Source of the DNA: DASPXY01 sp038227745
Lineage (GTDB): Bacteria > Planctomycetota > Planctomycetia > Gemmatales > Gemmataceae
Direction: 5' to 3'
NCBI GenBank assembly: GCA_038227745.1
Contig: JBBRPS010000640.1
Coordinates: 1-6,154 of the forward strand
DNA: 6,154 nucleotides
The notes below the pieces were generated by a model. That model did not search any database, was not told the origin of the DNA, and worked only from the letters and a program-made list of their open reading frames with translations. A program made the position numbers and the translations under genes. This document shows, piece by piece, positions 1-5,757 of the stretch. Position 1 is the first letter of the stretch; each line of letters opens with the position of its first letter.

Positions 1-1
1 G

Positions 2-1276
2 GCGCGCCCCCTTCTGGAGCAAGTCGCCGACGAGCTGGCGGCGGCGTGCGCCGATGGCACCCTGCCGCAGTCCCTGGGCGCCGAACAGGTCTGGGTCCAC
101 CCGGACGGCCGGACCCAACTCCTCGACATGCCGCTCACCGTCCCGGAGCACGGCGCCGCCGAGGAAAAGCCCTCGCCGGCCCGCGCCCTCCTGCGGGAGG
201 TCGCCGTGCTGGCGCTGGAGGGCGCGCCGCGGCCCGCGGGCGCCGGTGGTCCGCCCGTGCGGGCGCCCGTCCCCGGGCACATGGTGTCCCTGCTGAACCG
301 CCTGCTCGGGGGGGAGGGGCGCGACGAGGAAGTGCGCCGGTTCCAGGAGGGGTTGGCCGCGACCGTGCAGCAGCCAGTGGAGGTCACCCGCGCCCGCCGT
401 GCGGGCCACCTCCTGCTCGCGATGGGGTGCCTGTCCGTCGGGCTGTTCTGCTGCATGCTGCCGAGCACCGCCTGGCCCGGCATGGCGGTCGCCATAGCGG
501 ACGTCACGAACGCATGGCAGCAGCAGGAAGCGCTGGCCGATCTGGAAGCTGGTGCCGCCGGCGCCTGCCTGCTCGGGGCCCTGGACCGCAACCCCTTCGT
601 GCGCCTGAACGCTGTCCGCCAGCTCAACGAGGACGTGGCCCTGCGCGACCGGCTGCTCCGTGCCCTGGAGCGGACGCGCCGCGAACGCCAGGCCCACCAG
701 GAGTTGCTCGGCTGGACGACGAGGTGGTACGCGGGCTTGATGGAGGGGCAGTTCGAGAAGCAACGGCTGCAGATGCGGGGAGCCGCGCGCCGTCGCTTCC
801 CGGGTCAGATCCTGGACTTCCGTGCGGCGGCCCTGGCCGCCGCCGACCGGACGCCGCAGGCCCGCGAACTCGGTGAGGCGTTCAACGTGGCGGCCGCCAT
901 CCCGCTCATCTTCTGGCCGGTCGTCTGGACGCTCTGGGCCGCGTTGTGGCGGGGCGGGCTGGGCTTCCGGATGCTGGGGATCGCCCTCGTCCGTTCCGAC
1001 GGCCGCCGTGCCTCCCGGCTGCGGTGTGCCTACCGCGCCCTGCTCGTCTGGGTACCGCTGGCGGCCTTGCTCGGGACGTCGGCCACCCTGGAAGTGTGGC
1101 ACTGGTCGGTGTGGACGCCGCAGGAACCCCTGGCCAACGCCTGGGCCGTCTGGGTGTCGAGCGTGCTCAGTTGGTCGGCGGCGGCGTTGCTTCTGGTCTA
1201 CGGCTTGCTCGCCCTCTGGTCTCCCGCGCGTTCGCTGCACGATCGGTTGGCCGGCACCTGCCTGGTCCCCCGCTGA
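2..1276 (+). CDS. Degenerate protein-kinase-like / RDD-domain membrane protein (5' end missing)
   Basis: The frame is open from the window edge, so the N-terminus lies upstream; 424 residues are visible. Residues about 1-80 resemble the C-terminal half of a Ser/Thr-kinase fold: a strand pair reading VWVHPDGRTQLLDMPL (about 30-45) sits where the catalytic loop and DFG are expected. There DFG reads D42-M-P, and no HRDxKxxN is seen in the 29 residues before it, so this part is probably a pseudokinase. A hydrophobic helix follows at about 135-155, then a polar, Arg-rich stretch. An RDD domain fills about 296-424: helices near 296-315, 342-361 and 380-404, the loop GFRMLGIALVRSDGRR, and the diagnostic end LHDRLAGT (412-419). 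RDD proteins are poorly understood membrane proteins, some linked to ion transport. An internal ATG at 128 would cut the kinase-like fold, so the upstream reading is preferred. Kinase-RDD fusions fit planctomycetes. The substrate or partner is unknown. Confidence is high for RDD and moderate for kinase ancestry. Confidence 0.82.
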   Translation, partial: ARPLLEQVADELAAACADGTLPQSLGAEQVWVHPDGRTQLLDMPLTVPEHGAAEEKPSPARALLREVAVLALEGAPRPAGAGGPPVRAPVPGHMVSLLNRLLGGEGRDEEVRRFQEGLAATVQQPVEVTRARRAGHLLLAMGCLSVGLFCCMLPSTAWPGMAVAIADVTNAWQQQEALADLEAGAAGACLLGALDRNPFVRLNAVRQLNEDVALRDRLLRALERTRRERQAHQELLGWTTRWYAGLMEGQFEKQRLQMRGAARRRFPGQILDFRAAALAAADRTPQARELGEAFNVAAAIPLIFWPVVWTLWAALWRGGLGFRMLGIALVRSDGRRASRLRCAYRALLVWVPLAALLGTSATLEVWHWSVWTPQEPLANAWAVWVSSVLSWSAAALLLVYGLLALWSPARSLHDRLAGTCLVPR

Positions 1277-1284
1277 GGCGGCAC

Positions 1285-1299
1285 CGGACACCGTGTCCG
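1285..1299 (+). other. Small hairpin just after the kinase-RDD gene
   Basis: CGGACAC and GTGTCCG form a perfect inverted repeat around a single central C, starting 9 bases after the stop codon. As RNA it would fold as a 5-6 bp stem with a 3-5 base loop. No T-run follows, so it is at most a weak terminator or an mRNA 3'-end stabiliser. It could also be chance in GC-rich DNA. Confidence 0.3.
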
Positions 1300-1364
1300 C
1301 ACAAGTCCCGTCCCCTTGTAATTTGGATCGGCGTTTCCATCAACAACGATCGGGGAAGGATGGC

Positions 1365-1391
1365 AACGCCGCGGCGGCGTTCGTTTTCCTT
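1365..1391 (+). terminator. Possible intrinsic terminator downstream of the kinase-RDD gene
   Basis: AACGCCG and CGGCGTT (1365-1371 and 1375-1381) form a perfect 7-bp stem with a CGG loop. The stem is followed directly by the T-rich run CGTTTTCCTT. This is the normal shape of a Rho-independent terminator, although the T-run is interrupted. It lies about 90 bases after the stop of the upstream gene and 130 bases before the acyltransferase gene, so it would separate two transcription units. Confidence 0.45.
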
Positions 1392-1521
1392 GACTTTGCT
1401 CGTCGGAGATACCGACCACAACAGGGAATGAGGTTCCAGACCCTTCGGACAGGCGCCCACAGGATGCAGTGGCGCCGTCCCTCGGCGCAGCGACTTTGCC
1501 GACCTTCGCAGGCAGGATGCC

Positions 1522-2946
1522 ATGCTCTTCTGCACCCAGAAGTTCCTGTTCTTCTTCCTGGGCGTCTTCACCGTCTACTGGCTCCTCCCCTGGCACCGGC
1601 TGCGCGTCTGGCTGCTCCTTGGGGCGAGCTACTACTTCTACGCCAGCTGGAACCCGTTGCTGGCGGGCCTGATCTTCCTGACTGCCACGCTCGATTACAC
1701 CATCGCCCGCGCCCTGGAGGCCGGCACGTCCCCGCGCCGGCGCCGCGCCCTGCTCGCGGTCAGCCTCGGCGCCAACGTCGGCCTGCTGGTCTATTTCAAG
1801 TACGCGAACTTCTTCCTCGATTCGCTGGGTGACTGCCTGCGGTCCGCGGGCGTGACGGTGCCGCTGCCCGTGCTCAGCGTGATCGTGCCGGTCGGCATCT
1901 CCTTCTACACCTTCGAGGCCATCAGCTACACGGTGGACGTCTACCGGCGCCGCATCCCGGCCGAGCGCAACCTGGCGAATTTCCTGCTGTTCATCCTGTT
2001 CTTCCCCCACCTCGTCGCCGGGCCGATCGTGCGGGCGCGCGACTTCCTGCCCCAGGTCCGCCGCCGCAAGCACTGGAACTGGGTGCGCTTCGCCCTGGGC
2101 GGGCGCCTGATCCTGCTGGGCCTGTTCAAAAAACTGGTCATCGCCGACCGCATGGCCCTGCTCGCCGACCCGGTCTTCTCCGACCCGACGGCCTACGGCA
2201 CACTCGTGCTGTGGATGGCGGCCGTGGCATACGCCTTCCAGGTGTACTGCGACTTCTCCGGCTACAGCGACATCGCCCTGGGGACGGCGCACCTCCTCGG
2301 CTACCGCCTGGCGGTCAACTTCGACATGCCATTCGCCGCGGCGAACATTACGGAGTTCTGGAGGCGCTGGCACATTTCGCTGTCGAACTGGATCCGCGAT
2401 TACGTCTTCTTCCCGCTGGGGGGCAGCCGCGGCAGCGCCTGGCGAACGGCCGGCAACCTGCTGGTAGCCATGACGCTGTGCGGCCTGTGGCACGGCGCGA
2501 AGTGGCCCTTCATCGCCTGGGGCCTGCTCAACGGCGTCTACATGGTCGTCCACCGCGCCTTCCGGTCGTGGGCCGAGCGGCGGCCCCGCCTCGACGGCCT
2601 GCTGCAGACGGAGGCCGGTACGGGCCTGCGTGTGGCGCTGACGTTCCTCACGTTCGTCCTGGCCCTGGTCGTCTTCCGCACCGGCTCTCTCTCCGAGGGG
2701 GCGGCAATGCTCGGAGCCATGTTCGCGCCGCAGGGTGGCCTGGCCTCGCCCGTGCCGCCGCTGTGCTTCTGGGTGACGGCCGTCGTCGTCCTGGCGGCCC
2801 ACCTGCTGGCCCGGACCGAGGGGGCCTGGCGACTGTGGGAACGGCTGCCGTCGTGGCTGCACGGGTTCGGGCTCGCGGCCTTCCTGGTCGTGACCTTGTT
2901 GCTGGCCCCGGTGACCTCCCAGGTCTTCCTCTACTTCCAGTTCTGA
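1522..2946 (+). CDS. MBOAT-family membrane O-acyltransferase (AlgI/DltB-like)
   Basis: A 474-residue polytopic membrane protein of normal length for the bacterial AlgI-type MBOAT branch. These enzymes take an acyl group, usually acetyl, and pass it through the inner membrane to an extracytoplasmic acceptor that modifies a surface polysaccharide or similar polymer. Visible hallmarks are the N-terminal pattern ending YYFYASWNP, the block SFYTFEAISYTVDVYR, the signature EFWRRWHISLSNWIRDY with His284, the catalytic motif GLWHGAKW with His324, and the family-typical C-terminus LYFQF. His324 corresponds to the conserved histidine known to be essential in AlgI. Hydrophobic segments run through the whole length, about 10-12 helices. 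The ATG at 1522 starts directly at the family N-terminus and has a modest GGCAGGA ribosome site 4 bases upstream; no in-frame ATG precedes it nearby. The next gene begins 8 bases after its stop, so the two are probably co-transcribed. The acceptor polymer cannot be told from the window, and no polysaccharide synthesis genes are visible. Confidence 0.95.
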   Translation: MLFCTQKFLFFFLGVFTVYWLLPWHRLRVWLLLGASYYFYASWNPLLAGLIFLTATLDYTIARALEAGTSPRRRRALLAVSLGANVGLLVYFKYANFFLDSLGDCLRSAGVTVPLPVLSVIVPVGISFYTFEAISYTVDVYRRRIPAERNLANFLLFILFFPHLVAGPIVRARDFLPQVRRRKHWNWVRFALGGRLILLGLFKKLVIADRMALLADPVFSDPTAYGTLVLWMAAVAYAFQVYCDFSGYSDIALGTAHLLGYRLAVNFDMPFAAANITEFWRRWHISLSNWIRDYVFFPLGGSRGSAWRTAGNLLVAMTLCGLWHGAKWPFIAWGLLNGVYMVVHRAFRSWAERRPRLDGLLQTEAGTGLRVALTFLTFVLALVVFRTGSLSEGAAMLGAMFAPQGGLASPVPPLCFWVTAVVVLAAHLLARTEGAWRLWERLPSWLHGFGLAAFLVVTLLLAPVTSQVFLYFQF

Positions 2947-2954
2947 GGTGGCTC

Positions 2955-4109
2955 ATGACGACGCGGAGAAGGGGCCGGCGGCAGCAGGCCCGGGCCGACG
3001 TGGTTTGGGGCCTGATCGCCTTTGCCGCCCTCCAGATCGCCTTCGTCCTGGCCATCGACCTGACCCGGCCTGGGCTGTTCGACCCGGAGTACGGCGTCCG
3101 CGTACGGCTGCTCCGGGAGCGGATCCGCGAACACCCAGAGCGGCCGCTCCTCCTGGTGGTGGGCAGCTCGCGCATCGGGGCCGGCTTCATGCCCGGGGAG
3201 CTGTCGGCACTGCGGACGGCCGACGGACGGTTGGCCCTGCCGTTCAACGGCGCGCACCTCGGCGCCGGGCCGCGGCTCAACCGGATGGAGGTCCGGCGCC
3301 TGCTCCGGGAAGGCATCACGCCCTCCTGGCTGGTCCTCGAGGTCGTACCTGGCGGCCTGGTTCACGAGGTCTCGCCCGCCTCGATCGCGGTCCTGGGAGA
3401 CCTGCCCGGATTGTGCCGGTACAACACCCTGGCCAGGGACCTGCTCATCTACCTGCGCTGCCGGCTGAACCCGTTTTACAATCATCGGCAGGCCGTCCTC
3501 AGCCTGCTCGCCGCCCCGTTCGTCACGAGGGCCGACAGCTCCGACCACGTCAGCCTGCTGCCGTTGGGGGACGACGACAACTGGATGCGTCGGGAAGACC
3601 TCGACGCCGAGATGCTGGCCCGCCGGGTGGCCGAAGCCCGAGGCGTTTACTGTGACCGCCTTCGCGACTTCCACATCGATCCCGAACTGGACCGGGCCAC
3701 GCGCGAGTTGCTGCGCCTGTGCCGGCAGAAGGGCATCCCGGTCGTCTTGCTGCTGACGCCCGAGGACAGCCGGTTCCGGTCCTGGTACTCCGCGGAGACC
3801 GAGAAGCGCCTCGGCGACTACCTGGAGGGGCTGCAGCGCGTATACCGCGCGCCCGTCGTGGACGCGCGGGCGTGGGTGGGCGACGACGGCTTCAGCGACC
3901 CGCACCACTTGCGGCTCCGGGGGGCGCGCGTCTTCACGGAACGCCTCGGGCGTGAGGTGCTGCAACCCCTGGTGGCGGGCGCGTTCCCCATTGATGGCCC
4001 GGACTCCACCGCAGCGCAAGCGCTCCACCGTCAACCCAGCCGACAGCGATGCCACCCAGCCATAGCCGACCATGCGAAGCGTTTGAAAACAGCGGCGAAG
4101 AGGCCGTAA
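2955..4109 (+). CDS. SGNH-hydrolase-like membrane-anchored protein paired with the MBOAT
   Basis: A 384-residue protein with a basic N-terminus (MTTRRRGRRQQ) and one hydrophobic helix at about 15-34, predicting an anchor with the rest outside the membrane. The fold shows SGNH/GDSL marks in order: block I as VVGSSRIG with Ser72 in the nucleophile position, a possible block with Asn98-Gly99 (FNGAHLGAG), and the C-terminal pair as D315-P-H-H318-L, matching DxxH. AlgJ, AlgX, PatB and DltD-type partners of MBOAT proteins share this layout and carry out or complete the O-acyl transfer to the polymer, so the same role is inferred here. The start is well supported: GAGGTGG overlaps the MBOAT stop at a good distance before ATG 2955, and the longer upstream reading overlaps the MBOAT gene. 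Oddity: family-like sequence ends near residue 343, and a polar, basic tail of about 40 residues continues to the stop with weaker third-position GC. Exact family membership is uncertain; an SGNH esterase or transferase is the best call. Confidence 0.85.
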   Translation: MTTRRRGRRQQARADVVWGLIAFAALQIAFVLAIDLTRPGLFDPEYGVRVRLLRERIREHPERPLLLVVGSSRIGAGFMPGELSALRTADGRLALPFNGAHLGAGPRLNRMEVRRLLREGITPSWLVLEVVPGGLVHEVSPASIAVLGDLPGLCRYNTLARDLLIYLRCRLNPFYNHRQAVLSLLAAPFVTRADSSDHVSLLPLGDDDNWMRREDLDAEMLARRVAEARGVYCDRLRDFHIDPELDRATRELLRLCRQKGIPVVLLLTPEDSRFRSWYSAETEKRLGDYLEGLQRVYRAPVVDARAWVGDDGFSDPHHLRLRGARVFTERLGREVLQPLVAGAFPIDGPDSTAAQALHRQPSRQRCHPAIADHAKRLKTAAKRP

Positions 4110-4120
4110 AAAGACAAGAG

Positions 4121-4147
4121 GCCGGTGGCGCGGGTCGCGCCACCGGC
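4121..4147 (+). terminator. Strong hairpin ending the acyltransferase operon, possibly bidirectional
   Basis: GCCGGTGGCGCG, loop GGT, CGCGCCACCGGC: a perfect 12-bp stem starting 12 bases after the stop of the SGNH-like gene. On the + strand an A-rich run (AAAAAGACAAG) precedes it and only TTGG follows. Read on the - strand, the hairpin is followed by CTCTTGTCTTTTT, giving a better T-run. It is therefore plausibly a terminator for the + strand operon and possibly also for transcription from the right. The stem is long enough to matter in either direction. Confidence 0.7.
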
Positions 4148-4236
4148 TTGGTAGGTATGGGTCGTTGATGTGCGTGGAGGAGGGATAGCGGGCCGCGGGA
4201 TACAGCCCGATGGGTCTCCCGTTTGGGATGATTCTA

Positions 4237-4250
4237 TCAGTTGCAACTGA
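4237..4250. promoter_or_regulatory. Perfect 14-bp palindrome, possible operator
   Basis: TCAGTTGCAACTGA is identical to its reverse complement. It is AT-richer than its surroundings, and such sites often bind dimeric regulators. A second inverted repeat (CCGAAC, 7-base gap, GTTCGG) starts 5 bases later. No gene starts just downstream on either strand, so the target of any regulation is unknown. The site could also be part of a decayed mobile-element end. Confidence 0.3.
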
Positions 4251-4339
4251 CGTGCCGAACGGGACTGGTTCGGTCTATGATTTCGGAAGAGGCACACCGA
4301 TAAAGACTTGCAGCAACTCACCTATCGGCTCCGTTCGGC

Positions 4340-4351
4340 GGACGGCCGTCC
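4340..4351. repeat. Perfect 12-bp palindrome
   Basis: GGACGGCCGTCC is a perfect palindrome in the gene-free spacer. Its GC-rich composition makes a chance origin more likely than for the palindrome at 4237. No function is assigned. Confidence 0.3.
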
Positions 4352-4400
4352 TGGAGTGTAGCATTTACAACCAGCGTGCGCGAATTTGCACGGTGTCGGC

Positions 4401-4430
4401 TCGTGGGTCAGGATTCCAATCCAGACACGA
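4401..4430. repeat. Bulged hairpin in the spacer
   Basis: TCGTG and CACGA form the outer stem and GGATT/AATCC the inner stem around CC. Between them lie a GG bulge, a TC/GA pair of base pairs and an A-A mismatch. The whole fold takes 30 bases. It may be a recombination or RNA structure, or simply chance; nothing nearby decides it. Confidence 0.25.
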
Positions 4431-4497
4431 ATGGCGCTGTTGACCGCCCCGCCTGGATATAACTCCTTGTGACATCTGTCAATGCGACAAAGCGCCC

Positions 4498-4523
4498 CTG
4501 GCCGCCACAGTGGCGGCGGCCAG
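4498..4523. repeat. GC-rich inverted repeat with two alternative pairings
   Basis: GCCGCCAC, A, GTGGCGGC (4501-4517) is a perfect odd palindrome. Shifting the pairing gives CTGGCCGCC with GGCGGCCAG (4498-4506 and 4515-4523). It lies about 110 bases before the hairpin that precedes the transposase and could belong to an element end, but no second copy is available in the window to test this. Confidence 0.3.
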
Positions 4524-4603
4524 CGCGCACCACGAACCCTGCCAGAACCGCGTCCTGTTGTCGAGGCGCTGGCGTTCGCGCTGCACAGGGGCTTGCCGAG
4601 AGA

Positions 4604-4613
4604 CCTTCCTTGC
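4604..4613 (+). repeat. Direct repeat copy of the hairpin's left arm
   Basis: CCTTCCTTGC occurs here and again at 4635-4644 inside the left arm of the hairpin before the transposase. Either copy could pair with the ribosome-site arm GCAGGGAAGG at 4668-4677, so two alternative RNA folds are possible. Confidence 0.4.
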
Positions 4614-4629
4614 CTACTTTACAACTGCG

Positions 4630-4682
4630 GGGAGCCTTCCTTGCGGTGACACCTTGCTTAAAACGAAGCAGGGAAGGCTCCC
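4630..4682 (+). promoter_or_regulatory. Hairpin sequestering the transposase ribosome binding site
   Basis: GGGAGCCTTCCTTGC (4630-4644) pairs with GCAGGGAAGGCTCCC (4668-4682) over 15 positions, with a single T-G wobble, around a 23-base loop. The right arm ends on the base before the ATG at 4683 and contains GGGAAGG, the only purine-rich ribosome site available. A transcript reading in from outside would therefore fold the start site shut. Several insertion sequences are known to limit transposase synthesis from read-through RNA in this way. Whether the element's own promoter starts inside the hairpin and escapes it cannot be read from the sequence. Confidence 0.65.
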
Positions 4683-5696
4683 ATGCCATTCTCCCCGATA
4701 CCACCCCACGCTTTCCAGTTCAAAAACGCCTGCGCCCCTTTCCTGTACGGGGACGCTCTGCCGCTGCCCGACAGCCTCCACCCCGCACAGGTCCAGCAAC
4801 GCTTCACCGAGCACCAGGTCACCTTTGGCCGCCTCGCCAGCGCCTTGTGGACCCCCGCCCTCACCCTCTGGACCTTCCTTCGCCAGGTCCTGAGTGCCGA
4901 CCGCTCCTGTCGCCAAGCCGTCTGCCACGTCGTCCGCGCCTTCGCCCTGACGCGCCCGCCCGAGGCCTTCGCTACCGCGGCCTATTGCCGCGCCCGCGCC
5001 AAACTGCCCACGGCCCTGCTCAAAGACCTGGCCCTGGACGTCGGCCACCGCCTGGAGGAGCATGCCCCCGCCGCCTGGCTGTGGCACGGTCGCCACGCCC
5101 AGCTGGTCGACGGCAGTACCAGCCGCTTGCCCGATACCCCGGAGAACCAGCAGGCCTACCCCCAGCCCAAGACCCAGCAGCCAGGCTTGGGGTTGCCCAT
5201 CAGCCGCTGGGTCGTGTTGGTGTCGTTGGCGACGGCGGCCACGCTGGGTCTGGCCTACGGGCCGTACCAGGGCAAACAGACGGGCGCGACGGCCTTGTTC
5301 CGGCAGTTGCTCGGGCAGCTGCGGCGGGGTGATGTCGTGGTGGCCGACCGCTACGACTGCTCCTACTTCATGGTGGCGCTGCTGCGGGCCTGCGGCGTGG
5401 ACGTGGTGCTGCGGTCGCATCAGCGGCGGCGCTATGATTTCCGCCGCGGGCGGCGCCTGGGGCGCTACGATCACGTGGTCGCCTGGCAGCGGCCGGCGCG
5501 GCCGGCGTGGCTGGACGAGGACACCTATGCCCAGGTCCCCAAGACGCTGGAGGTCCGTGAGATCCGGCGGCGGGTGCAGGAGCCTGGGGGTCGCGTGCAG
5601 GAGTTGACGCTGGCCACGACGCTGTGTGATGCCGACGCCTACCCGGCCGACGACATCGCCGAACTGTACCATCAGCGCTGGCAAGTGGAGATGTTC
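4630..5696 (+). mobile_element. IS4-family insertion sequence remnant, right end lost
   Basis: The element is defined by its transposase gene and the hairpin in front of it. The true left boundary is not visible and could lie up to about 130 bases further left; no terminal inverted repeats or target duplication can be matched because the right end is missing. IS4-like sequence stops around 5697, where unrelated DNA leading into a serine-recombinase gene begins. The copy should be inactive by itself, since both the right end and the end of the transposase are gone. Confidence 0.7.
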
Positions 5697-5750
5697 CACC
5701 CACACTACCCCTCAAGCAACAGCCTGTATCGCGGGCGGCGGGCCGCCTAG
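4683..5750 (+). pseudogene. IS4-family DDE transposase, C-terminally truncated
   Basis: A frame of 355 codons; about the first 338 are IS4-like. The catalytic triad of the RNase H-like fold is present: Asp143 in QLVDGSTSRLPDT, Asp222 in VVVADRYDCSY, and Glu336 in LYHQRWQVEM. The IS4 signature Y-x2-R-x3-E-x6-K begins correctly as Y329, R332, E336, but position 343 is Pro instead of Lys, and residues from about 339 onward (HPHYPSSNSLYRGRRAA) do not look like the family. IS4 transposases normally continue for some 60-100 residues with the end of the catalytic domain. Reading the other two frames past 5697 does not restore the missing part, so this is replacement of the 3' end by foreign sequence rather than a simple frameshift. 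The ATG at 4683 follows GGGAAGG inside a hairpin that probably limits translation. The protein would most likely be inactive. Confidence 0.88.
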
Positions 5751-5757
5751 AATCAGC
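5697..5757. other. Junction between the IS4 remnant and the recombinase module
   Basis: IS4 similarity ends in the codons around 5691-5697, and the plausible start of the next ORF is at 5758. The 60 bases between fit neither gene. They contain the stop (5748-5750) that ends the truncated transposase by chance. This stretch may be the terminal sequence of the recombinase-bearing element or a deletion scar. The exact breakpoint is uncertain by about 10 bases. Confidence 0.5.

Larger units (their letters stand above)
4148..4629. other. Gene-free, lower-GC spacer with several palindromes
   Basis: No reading frame here has the strong third-position GC seen in the neighbouring genes. The longest + frame (4210-4443, 77 codons) has mixed codon use and no recognisable motif, so it is not called. 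The stretch does hold compact inverted repeats: a 14-base perfect palindrome at 4237-4250, CCGAAC/GTTCGG at 4255-4273, GGACGGCCGTCC at 4340-4351, a bulged hairpin at 4401-4430, TGACA/TGTCA at 4470-4481, and GCCGCCAC/GTGGCGGC at 4501-4517. It may contain the left end of the IS4 element, but no boundary is visible. The base composition of 4200-4480 differs from the flanking genes, which fits inserted or decayed DNA. Confidence 0.5.

Noticed and set aside
1390..1418. TTGACT as a -35 box for the MBOAT operon
   Set aside because: No reasonable -10 hexamer lies 15-19 bases downstream, and the promoter consensus in the presumed host group is uncertain.
1360..1431. 23-codon ORF after GGGGAAGG in the spacer before the MBOAT gene
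   Set aside because: The ribosome-like site touches the ATG with almost no spacing, and the start overlaps the possible terminator hairpin. There is no sign of coding selection.
1198..2862. Long reverse-strand reading frame of 554 codons opposite the MBOAT gene
   Set aside because: It is a mirror of the high-GC MBOAT gene, is rich in Gln/Arg/Gly/Glu with no recognisable motif, and runs across the intergenic spacer. The + strand protein is unmistakable.
4210..4443. 77-codon + strand ORF in the spacer
   Set aside because: Codon use is unlike the neighbouring genes (mixed third positions), there is no ribosome site or known motif, and it spans several palindromes.
4593..4620. TTGCCG - 16 bases - TACTTT as the transposase promoter
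   Set aside because: Both boxes are weak matches, and a start near 4627 would include the whole inhibitory hairpin. It is possible but not supportable.
5062..5607. 181-codon frame inside the transposase gene
   Set aside because: It is a shifted shadow of the transposase frame with a Trp/Arg/Gly-rich composition typical of misread GC-rich DNA.
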